Below are positions 1 through 12,900 of a stretch of DNA of 64,000 nucleotides, in pieces; position 1 is the first letter of the stretch, and every line of letters begins with the position of its first letter. This DNA comes from Todiramphus chloris collaris (lineage: Eukaryota > Chordata > Aves > Coraciiformes > Alcedinidae): assembly GCA_025345505.1 (NCBI GenBank), contig JANVCC010000030.1, positions 12,348,166 to 12,412,165 on the forward strand, given 5' to 3'. The translations under genes and the position numbers were made by a program. The notes beneath the pieces were generated by a model, which had not been told where the DNA came from, searched no databases, and worked only from the letters and a program-made list of their open reading frames with translations.

Positions 1-3000
1 TGGAGTCAGCTGTCATTTTCAGATATAGTATCCCATCCACTGAAGTCCATTGACTTAACAGGAACAGAACACCAAGAAAATGAATCTCTGCTAATACACT
101 TTGTGACAGTTTGTCTAATAAATTTGTGATTTAGTAACAGGATCTGTTATTGCTGCAAATGGCAGATTGGGCTCTTTAACAGAGTAATTACAGATAAGAA
201 CAGGTTGTGAAGTTGCAGATAAAAAGGAGGGGAGTAGTACAGCAGGTTATTAGTCTGCCAGCAGGACAGGAACAGTATTTTACCAGTAGTAGTTCATTCT
301 TCAGTAAAAACTGGTGTGAGAATAGCCAGGTTTTCAGTGCTGCCCAACTTTGTGATCTCATTCCCTTAGCAGCTACAGAAAACACACAAATGTAGCTGTG
401 CACTCCTGTGTTGTCACAGCTCTAGTCCTGTAACTGGGATTTCAGTTTTCAGATAAAGAGGCAGTAGCAGTTTTAAAACTAGAATTCAACCGCAAGAACC
501 AGTACTCCCACCAGATCTCACAAGCTAAGCAGGGCTAGATCAGCACAGGGAAAAAGAGATGACCAAAGTAGAACTATGTGATTAAGGTCATTGTCACATT
601 ACACCACAGCCTTTGCCATGACCACAGTAGACCAGGGAAGGCTTGGACAATCTCCACGCTTTTGGCAGGGACAGTGGAGTCTTGGTTAGCCTGGTAGCTA
701 GAGGGCCAGGACAAACACTAGGCTGTCATTATCTACTACATTCATTATAACTAGACTGATACAATTAAACACCAAACTCATTAGACTTGTTACATAATTC
801 CTACCATCTACTTAAAGACTGCAAGACAGTAAGATCCTTTTCTAAGAAGTTTGTACACAGCAACAGTAGAGGAAAGTTTTTCTAATGAGCCAAGACCAGA
901 GAAAACAAAGAGCCTTCCACTTCAATCATTTTCTTCTTCTGCCTTACTGCAGGGGAGTTTTATGGTTTCCCTACATCTGCATCAGCCACCAGCTGTTAAT
1001 AAAAATCTGATATTAACCAAATAAATGTTCATTTATAACAAACTCTGCAACAGTCAACCAGTTACTTTCATTATCACTGGACAAATAGATATAGGGTCCA
1101 CAGGACTCAAGAGGAGAGCTTGACAAAGCTAGAGGCTGTGGAGTAGCACAAAGCAGACTCACTGCTTACACCCTCCGAGCTGTGCATGTGCACGCGTGGA
1201 AGAGGGGGAGAGCTGCCCTCAGGAGCCTGCAGCCCATGGAGTGAAATAACCCCAGCCAGCATACATCAGCATATACTGGGTTTATGAAGTTGTTCAGGAA
1301 AACACATTATATGCCTGAAACACTCTACAAGTAAGTTGGGAGTGTCTTTTACTGGCCACAGTAAAATTAGCAGAGGAGTTTTTTTTTTTCCTGCCAGACA
1401 GTGGCTACTAAGCCAGAATGTATCAGCATAAAAAACCAGGAAGTGGGCTAAGTGTCAGGAGGTTTTCAGTCTGTGTAGGCAAGCACTGAAGCACCAAAAT
1501 ATTTGTGGTTGCTTGTGTTTAATGAAAAGCAGCATGCTTTAGGGAAAAGCTGCAGAGCTGCCTGGGAAAAAATAAAACAATCAAAATCAAATGCGGTTGC
1601 TTATGTGTGAATTACTTTAATAAGTGGAATGAGGCAGGAGACTGACCAGATCCATTTTCACTGGATAAAAACCACCCCAATCTTTTGCTAGAGGAAAAAA
1701 AGAGTTACACTTGTTTAGAGAAATGCATTTTTGAGAAGTATAGTAATTTCTGGCTTGTACCTAAACTTCAGTTTGAAGGAGGCAATAAAGGGACAGGAAG
1801 GAAGGTTCCTGTTGTTATAATTTTCCCTATGACCCACTGGTGGCCACCAACAGAATAAGATACTGAACTAAAGGGGCCTCTGAGGAGGTGATTTTATGTT
1901 CACGATCATCTTCACAGGCTGCCATGGAGACTTCAGAGTGGAAGCACCCTGGTTTCTAAATTTAGCTGTAAACTTCGGGCTGATATCAACTTAGAAACTA
2001 TGATGGGATATTGAAAGACACATTTTCACTCTTAGTATTTGTTGTTAGTACTTGTGTGCCAATGAATCAGTTATTTGCTGATCCCTAAGAAACAGGCTGC
2101 TCAACCCTGCCTTCTATGAAGAGTTAATTCCAATGTCTTTAAGCACCTTAGATGTTTAAATAAGACTGTTTAAACCTTTCTCATCACTTCAAAGAATAAA
2201 AGAATTAGATCAAATATGAAGAACTGAATTTGCTAAAATAGCCACTGAGAATACAAGGACTGCTGAAATGATGAGTCCACAAATACAAAAATGCTTTTTT
2301 ATATTTATTCTTGACATTTCTGTGCCATATTTAATATTCTATCTGGAACTGGAAATGGGTTTTTCTTCCTGTTTACTAAACCACTTTCCACAAGTTGCTC
2401 TATATCACTTTCATTAATGGTCTTAAATGGTGCAGGGTAACGGGGTTTAAGAAAAGCAGTCCCCCCCCATTTTACCATATAGGCATTGCACAGCAGGCAC
2501 TGAATTCTCAACATGCATGATGTTCTTTACACTGATACACAAATGCCTGAAACAACTGATAGCGGGTAAATCAAAGGCCTTGAAAATAATACTGATTTCA
2601 GCAGTTTTACATGCCCAGTGAGTGGAAAAAGCACGTGGAACATTCTTGAGAGACCAGGTGGTTGAGCGTTTTCTTGCTTACAAAGAGCAGACAAGTATCT
2701 TGAGTTAACATCAAGACCCAACAGGAGCTGAACAGCGATTAGATTCCCTGTTCCCTTCCTTGTATTTAGCCTAATTTAAAGTTTCTTTAGCACTAATAAA
2801 AGCGATCTGAGTAGCATTTGTGAAGCAGCTCTAAGTGAGGATTGGTTTCACGCTTGACATCAGGCATTATTTTTTCTCTTAAGCAGCTAGCACCACAAGG
2901 GAAAGGGCTGCCCAGACTTCCCTGACCACCTAATGCTTCCACGACCATATTGTGGCATCTGTGTATTGATATCTCTGGCAGCCAGATGTGGAACACTTAA

Positions 3001-3934
3001 CAATAACACCAAGTTACTCACTGTCCTCTCCAGTTTGGCATGGCAGAGCTACAGTAAACATGTGGTCTGCAAGTAAATGCCTGGACAGTCAAAGGAGAAC
3101 ACTGCAACATTACCCCACAAAGATTGTCCTGGGACAGATGCTACACTCGTATTCCTAGTTACCCTGCACTGAGCACAATGGTAGGATGCAAAAGGTTTGA
3201 GCAATTTTGTGCAGCTTGCTGACACTCTCCTGCAAGGAGGTTTGTGTTTATTAGGAATTCTAGGAAGATGTGACGCTGAAATGTTTTACTGCAGACAAGA
3301 TGGCAGCTGGTTTCACCTCTGCTGAATGTAAACCAGTTATGAAACTGCCACAAGATGCTACCTAGAAACCTCTAAAATCAAGTTCTAATACTCAGAGTGC
3401 CATAAAGAATTCTGAGTAATTTAAGATATGGATTTTATTTGACAGCTTGGAGTGTACTTAAAAATGTGAAAATGCAGCAAGTAATCCTTGCCTGCTGAGT
3501 TGACCATTTTCAGAGCTGGGTCTGTCTACTGTCTGTACTGTGTATCCAGTTTTCCTCTTAATCATTATTTAATTAATCATTTCTAGAACAAAGTCAAACA
3601 AGGAAGAGGGGGGAGGTCACAAATAGCTCCCTGATAGACCAAAATCTTTTCCCACAAACATGATACTTGGACATTGTGTAAAGATTTGCTTAATTTCTTA
3701 CCCTCTAAATCCATTCCGCCCCCCCCCAGTGTGAAATGAAAAATGAACTTGTCTTAAAAAAAATCAAACACAGCAAGTTGACATTTATCAGTTCCATACA
3801 CCGTGTCTGCACTTTTCATTAGCACCATAAAAATTCTATTGCAACTGCTGCACAGAGCTGCAGGATGATAGTCAGCATAGATTCCAATACATTTCCTAGA
3901 GAATCCCAGGGTCTGATTACCAGCAACTTCTTAC
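1..3934 (-). other. MCF2L2 intron 2 (part), no gene seen
   Basis: This is the intron downstream of MCF2L2 exon 2. I found no exon that continues the protein, no RNA gene and no clear transposon. Short homopolymers occur (T run near 1379-1390, C runs near 2461-2468 and 3719-3727). Small minus-strand open frames at 2305-2514 and 3670-3760 do not join in phase with MCF2L2 or do not match it. Confidence 0.6.
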
Positions 3935-6900
3935 CTGACAAGATAGCAAATTGCCTGTGGAGCTGCTCTATTATATCCACTGCAACCAGCGGTCGTATCT
4001 CCTGCTGCATGATTTCATCTGTGCAAATGAAAACAAATCTTCAATGAGTTAATAAAACATTAACAATCATTTTTCTGTCTTTTAAGAAGCCAGCAAAACA
4101 GAAATGACACTCAAAGGAAAAGAGCTTGACTATTGGTTCAGGTGTTATATGACTACCACAGAGAAGTTTATGATACTTAGAGTCTGATTTTCAGCCTACT
4201 TACTCTATCTATCACCTTGTAATCTCAGAGACACCTTTTAATAAGCCAGCTCCAGTAGATTTGCCAGGTTTGCTCAAGCTGACAGACTGCTCCGTACTAC
4301 TTCATGTTCCATACTAAGCCATTGCATTTGACTTCCCACATAAAGCAGCTTTGGAAGCAGTAAAGTTTATTTCAGATCCAGTGCCACGGTCCACCCTGAA
4401 ATCCTTGGTCTCTGCTAGACAACTGTGCAACCAGCCAATCCAGAACAGCTTCCTTTGCTGATGTTTTTTCTTCTACAAGCAAATACATAGTAAAAGGAGG
4501 AAATAAGGGGCTGTGAGACTTTCTTCTCATGAAAACAAAGCCTATTCTTTTTAAGTAAACACTGAAAAGTTAAAAAATAACTTGGCAAGCAGCGGGGGAA
4601 AAATAACCACATGTGGTGTGTGCAGCAACTACAGTCTCACATTGAGGTAATTTCATTTTTTTGTTCATGTAACAAGTGCACCCTACTGTTCTCCCCACTC
4701 TTCACCCCACTCTTCACCCCAGTCTAGATCAGCAACATTTACTGGGGAATAACTGCCAGCTCAACAGGCAGGATCAGGGTTTATGTTATAATACCATCCA
4801 TTGTAATTAGGGAGGGAAGCGAAGAAGGGAGGGAAGCGAAGAAGGGAGGGAAGCGNNNNNNNNNNAAGGGAGGGAAGCGAAGAAGGGAGGGAAGCGAAGA
4901 AGGGAGGGAAGCTGGGACCAGACCACAGAGCAGAGCAAAGGCAGGTATTTGCCCTACTTAAGCATCAAGATCTTCATTGATGTCAGTACAATGGAGGCAC
5001 TGAAATACTCCAGTGCACCCGGTTTTAAACAAACTGTCCAGGAATAAAGAGGGAGGTCAGCGAGGTTAGAAATTAGCTTCTTTCTCCTGCATGCCACTGT
5101 GCTGCCCAAAATACCATCTCCACTTCGCTTTCAGATATTTGCTCTGATCTTTCTCCTACATAAACTAGAAAGTAAAAATAAGCCAGTCTTTTGACATACT
5201 GTTGGTACATTCTACAAAAATATACTGATAGTACAAATTTATATCTATAGTCACACTCCAAGGATTTTGACAACTACTTATTGTCAGAGTGTACATGCAT
5301 GTATGTGCACACCTGAGAATCCTTGAGTAATAATTAATTCCCATAAAAGTGAAATAGTACAAACCAATATAAAATTCTTAAAGCCTATGCTCTCACTGTT
5401 CAGCTTAGCTGACTTCATGTCCCATCCTGTTATGAAGGCATTTCTTACAATACTTCTATACAATCATAAGAGATACATAAGAAATGATTAACAAATCTTC
5501 ACTACACATTATGAACTACCTATAATCAGCAAAGAGCTAAAGAAACACAGCACATCACAGAGCACGCGCTGGGATATTATGGGGGGGATATTATATCCTG
5601 CTCCACAAAATAGAAGCTTCCCTAATAAAAGGCATTAAAGGCCAAGGTCTAATCTCAGCATCAGTTTCAGGAAATGAATCCAGACTTACAGCAGCACGGC
5701 ACAGCCCCTTGCCTAGTCCCTCAGTAGTACAAAGCTGTTGATGGTTTCTTATTTTTGCCAGAGGAAATCAAATTCATTTTCTTCCCAAACCCTGTGCTTC
5801 ACAACAATTCTGGATTGCTACAGCACAAACTCCTGCTCAGAGAGTAGAGTGCAACAAAAGAAGGTTTCACATTTCCACACTGTCATGTTAAAATCCATCA
5901 CAAATAACAAAAACCACATGTGGCAAACTGTGGAGCTAAATAAATTCACTACAACACTTGGACACTGAGCTAATCAAGAGATAGGGCAGACTTCATTCCT
6001 CCCTCTCCAGAGCTTGCCAGCAGACTGTTTCACAGCTGAAAACTGTCTTCAAAAAAATTCCAGCCACTGGCTTTTCTCTGAACTATTGCATCCAGCAAAA
6101 TAATTTCAGAGCCCGTTCACATAATTTTTGAGGGACCACTCAGCTCAGGAGCTGAAGGACTGCTTTCTTGCTCACTCCTGACAGAGGCCAGTTATCTCAA
6201 AAATATCTCCCTGGTTACTGCCATTGGAGACAAACAGTGAGCCATAGCAGCCATCACTGCTGCCAGCAGCACTCTGGACATGTACCTCAGGAACAGGACA
6301 AATAACTGCTCCCAGCCAAACCTCGCTGCCCAGGACGACCCAGCCACCTCTCCAGCAGCTGTGTCTGAGCTGTCACCACCATGGCAGTTCAGATGCCCGT
6401 TATAAAAAGCAACAGAGATACATTGCAAAGGATGATGCCTTCCCTTTAGGTCGCCCCCCCAACCCCCAACTCACAAGCATGTGCTCTCCCTTGTGTCGCA
6501 GGCTGGCTTCTTTGCTGTCCTGCTGTGGTAATGAGTCCACACAAGGCAGAGGGGAAGGATGGAAAGACAGCCTTCTGTGGAAGCAGTCCTGGCTCTAACC
6601 AACAGTGCACCAAAGAGCTGACGTTCTCCTGGAGGAGACTGAACTAATTGCTTAGTAACTGCTTCAATGCAAACCACAGCAGAGACCTCTGACATGCACC
6701 ATACCCAGGTTTTAACCCTCCCCAAAGCACAGCTGGCTTCTCCCTGCCCAGGCTGCTCTCCACTCAGACCCTTAGACACTTTGGAGGCGTTCATAGCTTA
6801 GCACAAATTAAGGTACATCCTGACAAGGGACAAAACAAATTCACTTGCTCTAAGGCATGGAAAGGACTCTCATTAAAGTAACTAAATAGCAGAGTATGCA

Positions 6901-9900
6901 GGGCCAAGGGAAACCAGCAGCACTGCTGTGAATAGCCCTCTTGAAGTACTATCCCAAAGGCACACCCACACACCAAACATAGTACTGTTATTTAAAGACA
7001 AAGGATAAAACTACAAAAGACCTATGAATTTGGTAGGGAACATGACAGCACTTGACCAGGGGTGTAATCAGTTCCACAGATCTAGAGCAACAAATACTCC
7101 AGGACACAAGTTTGCACAGTGCACGAACAGAATACACATGTGCTTTCACACCGGCCTGCCCATGGTAACATGGCATCTACAGCTGTCTGAAGCAATACTG
7201 GGTCATCCCTTCAGCACTATGTTTACTGAGAAAACTGTCCCTTCACTACCACAAACACCAGCAGCTCAACAACTTCAGATACAAGTCACTCTTTACCTAG
7301 AGTACAGCAGAGCATCTGTCCTCTAGGATGCATGATGTAGTAGCAACATTTAGTTTCTTCTGCATGTCCAGCCATCACTCAGGCTCAGAAAAAAGACAAG
7401 TGTCATTCATTTTATAGATGGGGAAATTGAGGTATGGGGAGAGGAATCAGCCAAGCTCAGTTTCCCCTACCTGTAAAATGAGGAGCAGACTGAAGTTGTC
7501 TATAAAGTCAGGCTATTGGATAGGATCTCTTAAGGATAACACACCCAGTGTTCCCATCCTTCCTCAGTCTGCTAACCAACAGAAATGATCACAATGTTTA
7601 TAGCATAGCATGAGAAAACTATCGTATCCAAAAGCAGACAAATCAAAGTACAGCATGCTACATACAAGACAGGTATGAAAGCTTAAGACACCTGCAGTGT
7701 TACAGTCAGGCATGACTAGGTGGATAAGAGTAGACGAGGAGGGCAGCAAGATGCACAGTACCTGGTGACATTGTACTTTCCTCCCCAGCTTCTCCTGAAG
7801 TGCCTGATAAACAAACGCATTTACCAGCTGTAGTGAGTGTGGAATGTTACTCTCTGCTGCCTGTACTGATAAAAACGTACATTCATTTACAGTAAAATCT
7901 GTCTCCCATTCCAGTCATGTTTTGCTCTCAGGAGGGGAGGCTGTGGGCAGGAGATTTGGCTCCAGCTCCACTTGTGCACAGTGAACAGACAAGAGCTCAG
8001 TTACACACCGAGACCCAGCTCTTCTCTCCTCATGGTGGGAGCTCCACCACTGGCAGCAGGGTCCGGGCCCAGCAGAGCCCCCAGGCAAGGGCTGGTGTCA
8101 TGCACTGCCCTCTCCCAAACAGCATCACAACCTTCCTGCTGAGACTTCTCTAGGATCAGAGCTAGGAGAAGCTCCAGAGCATTATGGACAACTGTCATCT
8201 CGATGTAAGTGGCTGATAAATGTGCCAGATGATTACACTCTAAAAATAATTTTCACCTTGTTTGTAGAGATGCTGCAGAAGTAGTGGCTCCAGCCGTGGA
8301 GTTAGAAGACTAAAAGCTACTCTGTGAGTGACTAAATGACTAACCTTAGGCTGCATTCCTGAGATAAGGAGAGGAATAGACTCGCCATAGAAGGGGCACC
8401 AAGAAATTCCTCTCAGTCCATTGCATACTCAGAGGAAAGCTCATCAGGCAGCACTTTCAGTTTCATAAGCTACATTTACAAGTGTTGGACATCTTTTCAT
8501 TTGTATAATTAGAGACACAGGATACTAGGTTGGAAGGGACTTGAAGGATCATCTACTACTACCTCTCCAGGCTAAAAAAAAAAAGAAAAATAAAAATTTA
8601 ATGAGATGGTCCAGCACCCTGTCAAGCTGAGTCTTAAAACCGTCCAGCATAGGGGAATCCACCACTTCTCTTGGGAGACTATTCCAATGTCTAATTGTTC
8701 TCATGGTGAAAAATAGTAATTAGTAATTTCAATGTGCATCTGTAAAATGTCTTTGCTAAGCTCAGAGAGTGTAGTTGTGTCTCAGTAGAACAATATTTCT
8801 TACTATCAAAACAGGGCACCACTTGCATACAGCATATGGAATAGAGTAACACTGGTGTTTCAGGTTTCAGTAGTGGTAAGCAGATGAAAGTTTACTTTTA
8901 AAACAAGCAAACACCTTCATGAACCTGATCCTCAGTTGCTATAATACGCCAGTTTCATTGAAATAACTTATACCATCTGAGCACCTGACCTGGCACATCC
9001 ATGTGTTCGCAAGACTCCAAGAGCAAGATGAGGAATGGCTCATACCAAAGTGCCTCTAACTCTGAGATCACCTTCCCAGCTTCTTCCACTGTAGGATGGC
9101 ACGGGGACACACACACACCACTAAGTTCATTGTGTTTGACTTATTGAACACACAAGTAGTTCACAGAAATTGGATTAAACCATCATTTTAGAAATCTCTT
9201 TAATCTTATGTTAAAGACTTCAGACAACTGTAAATCCACTGCTTCCCCTAGAGCTGGCCTAACACAAAGAAATTGGCTTGTGTTTCACAGCTCTCACTTT
9301 AATTTTCAGCCCACTGATTCTTACTGTGATTTGAATTTAAAAATGTGTTAGTTGCCCCCAATTTAATTCTTTGTCTGACAGATTTCCCTTCTGGAGTTTA
9401 GGGGTAAGACAAGGTAAAAATGGAACAGCGTATCCCACTTCTTTGCCTCTTCCCACCCCATCTCAGCTTTTCCCAGTGCTAGCTAAGGATGACCTTACTA
9501 ATTAACAGTATCCTTACTTCATAATCTTCAAGTCATGTAGGCCCATGCTGCTTGGAGGCCCCCACAGCAGCACACTGTATCAAGGTGATGACTCAAGGGT
9601 TTAGACAAATAGCCTGAACTCAGCAATCCCCAATTTAATGACTCACAGGAACAGGTTCTGAATATGAATAAAGTGCTGTCTCTGTGCAGCACAAAGCTGC
9701 TGAGACATCCTGGCTTAGAAAAAGGTCAGAAAAATAAATATTTGGTCAAAAATTCTGGTCTGTTGTAAAAACTTGGAGGACTTTTGTTTTGGGGGTTGGG
9801 TTTTTTAAATTTGTTCTTCCCCCTGAGAAGTGGAATGAACTGGAATGAGGTAGGATCTGAAATTTGTACAAGACACCTGACATAGTTCAAATATTCATAC

Positions 9901-12900
9901 ATAGGAAGCTGAGCTGTTACAACCATGCTTTGTTTATCATTCTTTTCTACTTCAGCATCAGTAATGCTACTAGACAACATCCAGGTGGTGAAGGAGAAGA
10001 GTCCGTGACTTCAAAACCTCGCTGGGCATTCTAATCCACAGCAAGATTCAGATAATAAAAAACCAGCACAATTTGTACGCAAGCCCAACATAATAGCACA
10101 GCAGAACTGAGTCTTGAAGTGGGGCTTGAAGCAGCAGCACTGTCTGAAAGTGGAGAATAAGATCCATGGGCACAACTAGGGTGAGAACTCTGCACAGACA
10201 CCCTCCAACTTCCCATTATGTTCTGCACCATTTTCCCCTGAAACTTTCTCCCCAGTTAGTTTATGCTACAATTCAGACAGTACAAAAAAAAACCCCAAAA
10301 CAATCTGAGCTATCTTGTGGTAATAAATCCCACAAGTTAACAAAACATTACCAATTACAGCAATCTGTCTATCCATGTTTAATGCTTTTCCATTTCACAG
10401 AGTTGTTTCTTGTTCTGGTATCGTGGGAGGAAGGGAAAACCTGAAATACCCAGAAAGCCTCTGTGATAACTTGCCCTCTGAGAATTTCTTCTCTTGATCT
10501 TCTCAGTACAACTTATCTCTCAAAACTCATTTTAAATGGAAATCGAGCTATGTCTTCCCTATTTTCATCACCATTCTCTGGACTTTTCTGATTAGGTAAA
10601 CAGGGTTCAGTACTGCTCAACAGCAGCAGAGCAGGCTGCATATCAATGGGAACATGCATCTAAAATAAGGATCTTTTCTTAGAAAAACCTCTATGAGAAA
10701 CAGAATATTTATTTTAGCTATTTTCTTTGCAGTGAGAGCCAGCTGAAAAAAAATTGTCCCAGGTTCCCTAGGTAGCATTACATTAAAGAGGAGAAAAGAA
10801 AGTGAGCGCAAATAAACCAAGAAAAATTCTGAGCAATGCATGAGGAGGCACTGAGGCTGAGTCTCAATGGGTTTAGAAATACCTTCCACTTTCACTGCAG
10901 ATTTCAGTCTTCACGTGAAACAGTCACTTTCCCCAGTGACCAGCACCTTTGTGGGAAGGTCAGCCATGTGGGAAAGGAAAGCATTTCTCATTTATTTCAC
11001 TACTGAAGGTGCAGAAGTTCTAAAGAGTGCAAGAGATTTCAGCCTGAACTCATTCAGATGGGGTTTCCTTCTGGAGATAGCACCATAAACACAGTTTTCT
11101 ACTTTTAAATCCTTAACTGCTCTAAAACCATTTCCAATACTTCAGTCCCTTTTTCTTCCTGGACAGACAGATCTGAAGAACTGCTTTTCATTTTCAGCAG
11201 TGAGACACAGCAATAGGACCAGGAACAAGCACCCGTGATTGCTGGACAGAACTGCAGCATTCCTCTGTCCTCCAGAAGGACAAAGTCAGAAATACTTTAT
11301 TAGCACAAGAGACCGGTCGGTCCCCATCCTACTGGCAAGGAGGATCTTGCCTGGATTTGCAGCAACAGCAAAATCCTGAATAGCCTCAGTAATGAATTGC
11401 GTACTCGTTAGTGTCTGCAGATTCATTACTCTGTTTTAGGCAGCCACCAGCCTTGAGCACAGATGAAAAACACACATTTATTCGCTTAAAAATATATAAT
11501 CAGCACGCAGCCTCCAGCTCCACAGCATGCAGAAACAGTGTCTAACCAGCCAGTGCTCATCCATCCATGTTCATGCCCAGTAGATGTGTGGTCCCATTAG
11601 AGAGCTTGAGCTTCACAAGGCAGGCTAATTAAAAGCATCTGAGGTCAGAGGGGGCCATTTGGGCAAGAGGGGTCTTCAAGCATAAAAGATGTTGACCAGC
11701 AGCTGAGTGACAGGAATAGTCCTGTCGGTGCTGAAAGGCACAGAAGCCACTGCCCAAAAGTGATGTATTTCATGACAAGAGGCTGTACTTTGCTTTCAGC
11801 TTCAGTATCTCTTTTGTGAGGAACTGAGAGCACTGCACAGAGGATCAGCTCTGGACTGAAGTCCCTGCCACATTTCTTCCCTGGCTTTCTGGGGGCTTCT
11901 TCCCCTTGGTTGTCAGCTATAGCACCTTGGAGCTGCAGCTCCCAAAGAGTTTCAAAGTCACATACTGGTACTCAAAATAGCATCATTTGTATATCAGACC
12001 CCAGAGAGGACTTCAGCACCTGCAGGCCAGCTCATTCAGCAAGGTCCTGTCGCAGGGAGCTCGGGCTGTCGAGCTCTGAGAAATCTTCATGTGGACCCTT
12101 CAACTGCCCCTTCACAGCGGCACTTTCTTTTTGTAAGCATTCACTATTTTCATCTCTTTACATGCACAGGAGACTACAGCCACACTTTTAACCACTCATC
12201 AAAACAAATCACATTGATTCAAAGGAAGCCTTGAACTTGCATGATCCGGGAACTGGATTAGCTTGGCAGAGCACTGCTGGCCACAGGGTACTGCTGATGA
12301 AAGGCAGCTTACCTGCTGGCCAGTGCAGACCTGGCTGCAACCACATGGCCCCTCTTTCTGCCACAGTTACCTGCATGCCTTCTGTCTCTTCTTATTGTGA
12401 TATTTAGTACAAGAGATAAAATTGCCACAGAATATTCACAGGGATCCACGGATGTGGTCTGTATGTGAAAAGTGTGCCATACTTCAGAGTGCTTAAAGTA
12501 CTGAGTAAGCACTAGGCAATTAGCTTAGTCCTCACCAACACTCCAGATGGATCGTTACATTGCAGAAAGGGTACCCTTAAGTGAAAGTCAAGTCAGAACA
12601 GGCCACAGAGATCCACGATCCCGCATCGCCACTGTGTTCAGACAGAGCCAGCCTGAGGAAAAGGCACACAACCATCCCTAGAGATGTCAGTGAGTCTTTC
12701 CTTGCAGCAAAGGACAGTCAAGATGGGGCAGACAGAGCCCAGTTTCTCTGCGGCAGATCATCCTTCTTCCCCTGTGTTTATGCAGCACCTACTGCAAAGG
12801 AAACTGGTCTAATTTTCAAAGAGTAGCCATAGCTGCATCACCAGGATCCACTATTCATGGAGGCAGGTCATTCATACTGCTCTACTTCATATATGATAAA

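Noticed and set aside
2305..2514. Minus-strand frame with a charged C-terminal part that looked like a terminal exon
   Set aside because: No acceptor joins it in phase with MCF2L2 exon 2, and it does not resemble the family sequence that follows there.
3700..3765. Minus-strand pseudo-exon with a TTTTTTTTAAG acceptor and a GTAAGA donor, phase-compatible with MCF2L2 exon 2
   Set aside because: Its peptide, including a Gly run coded by nine G bases, does not match the Gly-Gly-Arg segment expected after exon 2.
9726..9980. Minus-strand 84-codon frame resembling an exon
   Set aside because: The donor is weak, the phases do not fit MCF2L2, and no family was recognised.
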